Positions 7,530 through 14,429 of a stretch of DNA of 17,390 bases are shown one piece after another. Made by a program: the position numbers and the translations under genes. The stretch is from assembly GCA_943704415.1 (NCBI GenBank), contig CALSCO010001781.1:1-17390 (forward strand), in the 5' to 3' direction. The stretch is from Parvularia atlantis. Taxonomy: Eukaryota; Opisthokonta; Rotosphaerida. Below the pieces are notes generated by a model. It was not told where the DNA came from. It searched no databases and saw only the letters and a list, made by a program, of their open reading frames with translations. Numbering within the stretch: the first letter of the stretch is position 1; each line of letters opens with the position of its first letter.

Positions 7530-10500
7530 ATGTCGCTCTCGGTCGAGAGCAGCCCGGCGCGGGCCGCCGGCGCGGCGCCGCTCAGCGCGGTGGCGGGCAC
7601 GGAGGGCGCCGGCAGCGAGGCCGCCAGCGGCGACAGCATCAAGGTCCTCCTGCGCGTGCGCCCGCTCAACCAGCGCGAGCTCGACAACGGCGGCTCGCAG
7701 CTGTGCCTCCAGACGGACCTGCGCAACAACACGGTGGCGCGCCGCGCTTGCGCTCGGCCCCGCACGCGTGCGCGGCTGACGGCGGCGCCGCGCAGGTCAC
7801 CGTGCTCAGCGGGCGGCCCGAGACGATGACCTTTGACCACGTCGCCGACGCGACCACGACGCAGGTGCGCGCGTCGGCCGCGGCACGCACGCTGGTGCCC
7901 GCGTGACAGTGTGTGCGCCGCGCGCAGGAGGAGATCTTCCGCGCGGTCGGCAAGGTCGTGACCGACAACTGCCTGCAGGGCTACAACGCGACCGTCTTTG
8001 CCTAGTGCGCAACAACGACGGTTGCAAACAACGCGCGCCCCGCTGACGAGCGCGCGCGCACGCAGCGGCCAAACGGGCGCCGGCAAGACGTTCACGATGC
8101 ACGGGCCCGCGGCGGTCGACGGCATTAGCAGCGAGCAGCGTGGGCTCATCCCGCGCATCTTTGAGTACCTCTTTGCGCGCATCAGCCGCGAGCAGAAGAA
8201 GGTTGGCGCCGCACGCCAGCTCAAACCTCGCGGAGGTGGCTGACGGCACGGAATCCGCAGAGCAACGACCGCGTGCAATACCTGTGCTCGTGCTCCAACA
8301 TCGAGATCTACCAGGACAGCGTGTACGACCTGCTCGAGCCGATGCCGACGCAGCGCCGTGCGTCTTGCCCTCGCGTGCCACAGCCGCAGCAGCCGCTCAC
8401 GCGCTGGCGCCGGCGCAGACCTGCGCGAGGACATCAAACGGGGCGTCTTTGTCGACGGTGCCATCGAGGAGACGATCACGAGCCCCGAGGAGGCCTACCG
8501 GATCCTGCAGCGCGGCGCCGAGAACAGGCGTGTGGCCGAGACAGCCATGAACCACGAGAGCAGCCGCAGCCACTCGGTCTTCATCCTCTACATCCGCTCA
8601 AAGACCAAGGAGGGCTCGCAGACGATCACCAAGGCGCGCGCGCTCGGGCGGAGCGCCGGGCGGGGCGCTGACGCTGCGCTCGCGGCTCGGCAGGAGTCGC
8701 GCTTCAACCTCGTCGACCTCGCCGGCTCAGAGCGCCAGCGCGACACCCACGCCGAGAATCTGCAGATCAAGGAGGCCGGCAAGGTGCGCGCCTGTGCCGC
8801 GAGCGACGCGCACCCCTCACGCGGTGGCCGGCGCGGGAGAAGATCAACAAGTCGCTGCACGTGCTCGGCAGCGTCATTAACGCGCTCGTGGACCAGTCCA
8901 ACGGCCAGAAGCGCTACATCCACTACCGCGACTCGAAGCTGACGTTCCTGTTGCGGGTGCATGTGGTGTGGCGCGCCAGGTGCCGACCCTGCTGACGGCG
9001 AACGTCGCGCGCGCACAGGACTCGCTCGGCGGCAACGCGCGCACGTACATCATCGCCAACGTGTCGCCGTCAGTGCTGTGCCTGTCGGAGACGTCATCGA
9101 CGCTGCGGTTTGCACGCAGCGCCAAGCTGATCCGCAACCTTGTGCGCGGCCGGCGCGCGTTGTGTCTGAGGCCGCTGTGCTCACGCACTGCGCGCAGGCG
9201 CAAATCAACGAGGACACGATCGCCGACGTCGGCCCGCTGATCGAAGAGAACAACCAGCTCAAGCGCCAGCTGCAGGCGCTGCTGCAGGGTGCGTGCGTAC
9301 GCGTCTGGCTCCACGATGACTGACGCAGGCTGCGCACAGGCGGCGTGGTGCCTGCGGCCGCGGCCGGGCCGAGCGCGGCCGGCAACGACGAGTTGATCGT
9401 GGGCCTGATCGAGCGCAACCGCGAGGGCGACGAGAAACTCAAGCGGCTGGAGGAGCAGCTGCGCCTGGCGCAGAAGCTCAACGCGCAGCAGCAGCAGCAG
9501 CTGCAGGTGCCGCGCTGTCCCGACCGCACGCCCGCATGCGCTCGCTCAACGCGCACCGGCCGCCAGAGCAACAAGATGGTCATCAAGCTGCGCGACTCGA
9601 CCATCACGCACCTCAAGCAGCAGCAGTTTGACCGCGAGTCTTTCCTGGCCGTGGACAAGGTGCGCTCGCGTGCACTGCTCACTGCGAGCTCAGCGCGCTG
9701 ACACTGCCGGGACGTGCAGGAGAACAAGGACGCGGAGCAGCGTGAGCGCCAGCGCATGCACGAACAGAACGCCGACGTGACCAAGTTTGCGGCCGAGAAC
9801 CTGCAACTGCGCGGTGCGGGCTTGAGCCACGCAGGCTCCTTTGCCGTGTTGACGGCACGACGCGCAGAGCAACTGGCTGAGCTGCAGCTGCGTCTCGGCG
9901 AGCTGCAGGCGCAGCCGAGCGAGCTGGTCGCGGCGCGCGAGCGCGAGCGCCGACTGGAGGACATCGTGCTGTCGCTGTCGCGGGACAACGCCGCGGTGTG
10001 CACGGCACGCACGGGGTGCCCTCGTGTGTGCCTGACGGCGCGTGTACGCCTCAGCTCAAGGCTGCCGCGGCATGCGACCGCACGGGCGAGCTTCTGCAGG
10101 AGGTCGAGCGGCTGACGGTGCGCGACAGAGGCTGAGCCGGTGCGCGCGCGCGCGCTGCAGCTGACGCCCGCGTGCCCGTGCGCAGCAACAAGTGGCCGCC
10201 GCGCGCCAGCAGGCCGCGCTCGAGCTGCAGACGATGGCGCACGCGATGCAGGCGCAGACGGCCGAGTTTGCGCAACTCAAGTTTGAGAAGGCGGACCTAG
10301 CCGCCGAGGTTGACTCGCTCAACAAGCAGCGCAAGGATCTCGAGGTGCGCCGCGGGGCCGTAGGCGTGCGTGCTCGGGCCGCGGCTTACTGCGAGCAGAC
10401 CGCCCTCGAGACGCGCCGCCAGGGCCAGGAGCTCGAGATCAAGCGTCTCAGCGCGGTGATCGAAGTGCGGCATCCGCGTGCGCACAGTGTTGCTGTCTGA

Positions 10501-13382
10501 CGACCGTGTGCAGACCCTGCGCGACGACCACGTGAAGGCGTCGTCGGATGTGTCGTCAGTGTCGGCCCAGCTCGCCAGCGTGTCGACCGAGCTGGCCGCG
10601 GCGCAGACCGAGGCCATGCGCGCGCGGCAGGCGTGCGACGAGAAGGACGGCGAGATCGCGCGGCTGCAGGACAAGCTGGACAAGCTCGAGCAGAAGACGC
10701 GGCGGATGAGCAACGTGCGCACACACGCGCCGGTCATGCGTCATTGCTTGCGACCGACAACGTGGCGCAGTTTGCGAGCGAGAGCAAGGCCGCGACGCAG
10801 GAGACGCTGCGCATGTTGAACGAGCGCGTGACGGCCGCAGCGGCCGAGAAGGACCGCGCCGAGGCGGTCGCGGCCGGTGCGGTGCCCATGCCGCGCCACG
10901 CCCCTCCCTCCTGAACGAGAGCGTGCACAGAGCTGCAGCAGAAGCTGGCCGAGCGCGGCCGCGAGGTTGAGACGCAGCGGGCCCAGCGCGTGCAGACCGA
11001 GGGGGTTGCGGCGGCGCTCTTGCGCGAGAAGGGCGAGCTAGAGGAGGAGGTGCTGCGCAACGAGACCGACATGCGCAAGAAGTCGGAGCAGGTCGACAAG
11101 CTGACGGAGCAGCTGCAGTCAGTGCAGGCGAGCACGCACGCCCGCGCGCGCGGGCATGTGGCTGCACGGGGGGGAAGGGGCTGACGACCGGGTGGCGCAC
11201 GCGCAGAGCGAGATCATGAGCCTGCAGGACGAGCTGGCGTTCCACACGCAGCAGGCCGTGCGCGACGAGAAGGAGATGGCGCAGCTGCGCACGCAGGCCT
11301 CGCAACAGGAGCAGCAGGCGCAGGCACGCGCCGCAGCTGCGCCCCCTTTGCATCTGAGGGGCTGACGTGCGACGCACAGCACTTCAAGGCGCACGCCGAG
11401 CAGCTAGCGGCCCAGGTCGAACTGCTGATGGCCCAGGGCGACTCCAAGTACAACGAGGCGGCGACGTTGGCCAACGAGCTGCGCAGCGAGCTCGCACTGC
11501 TTCAGGACCAGCGCGACCAGATGGTGCGTTACGTGCGCTGCCCGCTGCATCGCAGTGCTGACCGGGCATCCTGGGCGCGCACAGGAGAGCAGCCTTGCGA
11601 CGCTGCAGACGGCCAACGCGGCGATGCAGCAGCAGCGAGCGCAACACGAGCGCGAGCTCGCCGCCAACCAGCAGACGATCAAGGAGCTCATGGCCAAGCT
11701 GCAGGAGAGCCGCGAGCGCGTGATTGCGGTGGAGGACGTGCGGGCCGAGCTCGCGCATGCGGTGGGGCAGCTGCAGACGGCGGTGCGTCGCGGGAGTGCG
11801 CGGCAGTAGGGCTGACGAATGTGCGCAGACGTCCGCGCTGACCGAGAAGGAGGCGCTGGTTGCGCACACGCAGGGCGAGCTGCAGACGGCGCTGGTTCAG
11901 GCGGCGCAGCTGCGTGGGCAGCTGGCCGAGGCCGCGAAGGCGCACGCGGCGGACCTCGAACAGGCTCTGGGGGCGCAGGGCGAGGCGGAGGCGGAGCTGG
12001 CGCGCATGCGCGCGGAGCGGGACCAGCTCGAGCACGAGCGCGAGGAGCACCGGCGGCACGAGGAGCAGGCGAGCCAGCAGCAGAGCGAGCTGATGTCGAG
12101 CCTGCGCAAGTCGGTGGGCGGGGCAGGCGGTGGTGCGTGCTCTGCTGCGCCGCCGTGCAAGCCGGAGCTGAGCGCGCCCGCGGATGGCCAGCGAGCAAGA
12201 GCGGCGGCTGCGACACGCAGGCCACCGTCGCGGCGCTGCAGAAGGAGCTTGAGGCGCAGCTGATGCGCAGCGCGCAGTGCGTTCTGCTGGATCAGCTGCA
12301 CACGCGCTAACGCACTGTTCGACCGCATGCAGGCTTGAGGAGCAGCAGGCGCAGCTGCGCAAAGAGAAGGACGACGAGGCGCGGGTACACACCTTGCCCC
12401 GGGCGCTGGTTGGCTGGATCGCTGACGCGTGCGACACCATGCGCAGCTGCACCGGTCGCAGCAGGCCGCCGTGGCGGGTCTCGAACGGCAGCTGGCGGTT
12501 CGGATGGAAGCACAGCCTTTTTTGACAATATGACGCTGATGGCGCCGCACAGGAGCTCAAGGTCGCCATGATCGAGACGCGCGCGACCGCGATTGCCGAG
12601 GCGCGGCTCGAGATGAACGCGCAGCTGGTGCGTGTGTGCAGTGCGGGGGAGGACGGCGTGCAGTCTTGATGCGCGAGTGGCTGCGGCAGGAGAGCGCCGA
12701 CATGCGGCTGCAGCAGCTCGAGGAGCGCATGAGCGCGCTCGCGGCCGAGAAGCGGCGCGTCGAGACCGAGGCCAAGCAGCAGCTGTTCCGGCTCAAGACG
12801 GCCGAGGAGGAGCTGCAGTCGCTCGTGGAGGACGCGAAGCGGTGCGTCGAGCGACGACGGGTCGTTTCAATGACATGGGCGCCGCAGCGCGAGCGAGCTT
12901 GAGGAGCAGGCAAACCGGCGCGCCGAGGAGGCCGAGACGCAGCTGCGGCAGCTGAAAGAGGTGCGCGTTTTGCCCTGTGAGCTGTAACGCGGCTTGACGC
13001 GTAGTGCAGGAGTACAAGTCGGTCTTTGGCGAGCGTGACAAGCTGCGGTCCGAGAACGAGAAGCTGTCGCACAGCAAGAACGACCGGCAGCGCATCCAGC
13101 ACCTGCGTGCGCCGCCGCCCGTATGCGCGCGTTGGCCTGCAACCTGACGCCGCCGCATGCCGCGCCGGCGCAGTCGAGGTCAAGCGCGAGAACAACGCGC
13201 TGCGTGACGTGATCCAGGACCTGCAGCGGGTGCGCGCCCGTGTCCGTTCGGTGGCTGTGCGGCCTGACGCGTGGCGGCAGAACGTGACGCGGCTCGAGCG
13301 CGAGCTCGGCAGCAAGCGAGCGGGCGCGCCGACGACGGGACCGCTCGCTGCCGGGTCGGAGAACCGGCCGCTGCAGCACTGA
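7530..13382 (+). CDS. Kinesin-12 (KIF15-like) plus-end motor
   Basis: 33 exons give 1331 residues (human KIF15: 1388): 7530-7733, 7796-7864, 7928-8004, 8066-8201, 8261-8357, 8419-8633, 8694-8783, 8843-8956, 9019-9141, 9198-9288, 9340-9506, 9567-9659, 9720-9813, 9868-9995, 10055-10117, 10186-10344, 10399-10464, 10514-10714, 10771-10876, 10931-11127, 11207-11323, 11380-11523, 11585-11782, 11829-12132, 12192-12276, 12333-12384, 12447-12497, 12553-12627, 12690-12841, 12888-12960, 13010-13106, 13174-13229, 13281-13382. The N-terminal motor spans about 36-375: [22 protein letters not shown]-loop YGQTGAGKT (117-125); switch I NHESSRSH (239-246); switch II DLAGSE (274-279); [17 protein letters not shown]. 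All ATPase motifs are intact. [27 protein letters not shown] and the neck [11 protein letters not shown] match kinesin-12 specifically. The rest is long Gln/Glu/Leu/Ala coiled coil, broken near 1078-1095 by a Gly/Ser linker. The family crosslinks spindle or phragmoplast microtubules. Splicing in the tail rests on frame and coil continuity, so junctions there are less sure. Confidence 0.92.
8634..8693 (+). other. GC-AG intron in the kinesin motor domain
   Basis: Sixty bases between QTITK and [13 protein letters not shown] begin AAG|GCGCGC and end CTCGGCAG, with CTGAC inside. The stretch contains no GT dinucleotide at all, so no canonical donor is possible. Read through, it would add 20 Ala/Arg/Gly residues just before the switch II strand, where KIF15 relatives have none. 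Confidence 0.8.
11324..11379 (+). other. GC-AG intron in the kinesin tail
   Basis: The donor is CAG|GCACGC and the acceptor GACGCACAG. Reading through meets a TGA, so it must be removed. The only GT lies downstream of the CTGAC branch site, 12 nt from the acceptor, too close to be a donor. It joins QQEQQAQ to HFKAHAEQ in frame. Confidence 0.8.
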
Positions 13383-13441
13383 CCCCGCCTGTGTTCAGCT
13401 CTGTCGTGCGCAAGAGTGTACAGACCCTCTCACGGCAGAGC

Positions 13442-13804
13442 TCAGCCGGTCGCGCCGCGCGGGAGGCCCGGGCGGCTCACGGCCGTGGACGAGTTGTCGG
13501 CCTCGCCCGGGCGGATGTCTTTCGAGTACTGCTGGCCCGCACTCCAGCTGCCGCTGCCGGGGCCGTCCCTGTGCGCCGAGACGTTGGACGTCTGCCACGG
13601 GTACTTTTCCTCGGCGGCGCGGCCTGCGCGTCGTTTGTGAGACAGGCCGGATGAGTTGGCGCGCGTACGGGTGCGGTGGCGCAGGTCGCTGGTCGGGCTG
13701 CGGAACGTGTGGTAGGCCGTGTAGCCGGCGAAGGTGAGTGCGCCGCCGACGAGGACGTACAGCGGCGCGAAGGACGGCTCGAACAGGCGCAGGGTCGTGG
13801 GCAT
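13442..13804 (-). CDS. Small one-span membrane protein, NDUFA4-like paralogue 1
   Basis: The minus-strand frame from ATG 13804 to TGA 13442 gives 120 residues unspliced. It starts MPTTLRLFEPSFAPLYVLVG and has one hydrophobic segment (about residues 13-30) ending in AGYTAYHTFR. A downstream EEKYPWQ may correspond to the NPxPW element of NDUFA4. The N-terminus parallels the neighbour at 13897-14318 (MP.LR....P...PL..V, then AGY..Y), so the two look like diverged tandem duplicates. NDUFA4 proteins are small inner-mitochondrial-membrane subunits tied to cytochrome c oxidase. A 45-nt stretch (13626-13670) has intron-like ends (GTACGC...CGCGCAG) and keeps frame; if spliced, the product is 105 residues. 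The hydrophilic Gly/Ser-rich tail is not typical of the family. Its 3' end faces kinesin-12 across 59 bp. Confidence 0.6.
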   Translation of the reverse strand: MPTTLRLFEPSFAPLYVLVGGALTFAGYTAYHTFRSPTSDLRHRTRTRANSSGLSHKRRAGRAAEEKYPWQTSNVSAHRDGPGSGSWSAGQQYSKDIRPGEADNSSTAVSRPGLPRGATG

Positions 13805-13896
13805 TGTGGCAAAGTGTCACTTGCTGTCAGCACGTCTTCTGCCAGTGCGACGTCACAGTGCGGTCACGGGCCACCTGACGTCTCTGTGCGCCTCTC

Positions 13897-14318
13897 TCAC
13901 GAGCGCGGGCGCACACGCGGGTCCAGCTGCTCGGGTGACGTCGCCTGGCCGGCCTGGCCGGGCGTCGGGTCGGTCGCCGTGCCAGCAGTGTTCGGGCCCT
14001 GAGGCTTGCGGTACTGGGCGAAGGCGTCGACCACGCCGGTCGGCGGGGGGTTGTTGAACATGCGCTCGGGCGTGGCGTTCGGGTCAACCTTCTGCCACGG
14101 GTGCGGGTTGTGCGTTCGATCGAATGACACGTCGATCGAGCGCGTGCCCGTGCGGTACAGCTGGTAGCCGGCTGTGCGTGGGCGCCATTGAGCGACTCGG
14201 CCTCGGAGCTGCCAGTGCGCGAGGCGCAGTCGCGCGCCGCACCGTAGGCAAACACGCTGAGCACGACGGCGTGCAGCGGGAGGTAGTACGGGTCAAGGAC
14301 GCTGCGCAGGGCTGGCAT
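13897..14318 (-). CDS. NDUFA4-like protein (MLRQ/B12D family), paralogue 2
   Basis: Minus-strand exons 14318-14243 and 14171-13897 give 116 residues. One membrane segment near the N-terminus (PYYLPLHAVVLSVFAY) is followed by AGYQLYRTGTR. Next comes SIDVSFDRTHNPHPWQKVDPN, which matches the NDUFA4 signature DVxWDRxNPxPWxK. The intron (14172-14242, 71 nt, donor GTGCGG) falls at the end of the membrane span, and splicing is required to join the span to the signature. The C-terminal ~60 residues (Pro/Gln/Thr-rich) extend beyond the usual ~80-residue family length and are lineage-specific. Likely location is the inner mitochondrial membrane. It is head-to-head with citrate synthase and 92 bp from paralogue 1 on the same strand. 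Confidence 0.75.
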
Positions 14319-14429
14319 GACGTGCGGCGGTGCGAAAGTGCCGCGACGGCAGTGGATCGGAGTGCACAACACATCCGTGCGTCACCAGGGTAAGGGCGAG
14401 GCACGTTTGCGGGCGTCTGATCATCTGTC
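14319..14429. promoter_or_regulatory. 111-bp divergent promoter between NDUFA4-like 2 and citrate synthase
   Basis: The gap between two opposing ATGs must hold both promoters. No TATA box or clear palindrome like that of the GNL1/kinesin gap is evident. TGATCA lies just upstream of the citrate synthase ATG. The assignment is positional only. Confidence 0.45.

Noticed and set aside
6581-7906. 441-codon plus-strand frame over GNL1 and the kinesin start
   Set aside because: It runs antisense through GNL1 exons and introns and out of frame into kinesin exon 1, with no recognisable domain.
8957-9018. Frameshifts and internal stops in the kinesin frame suggesting a pseudogene
   Set aside because: Each interruption coincides with a segment bearing donor, CTGAC and acceptor, and its removal restores conserved motor sequence.
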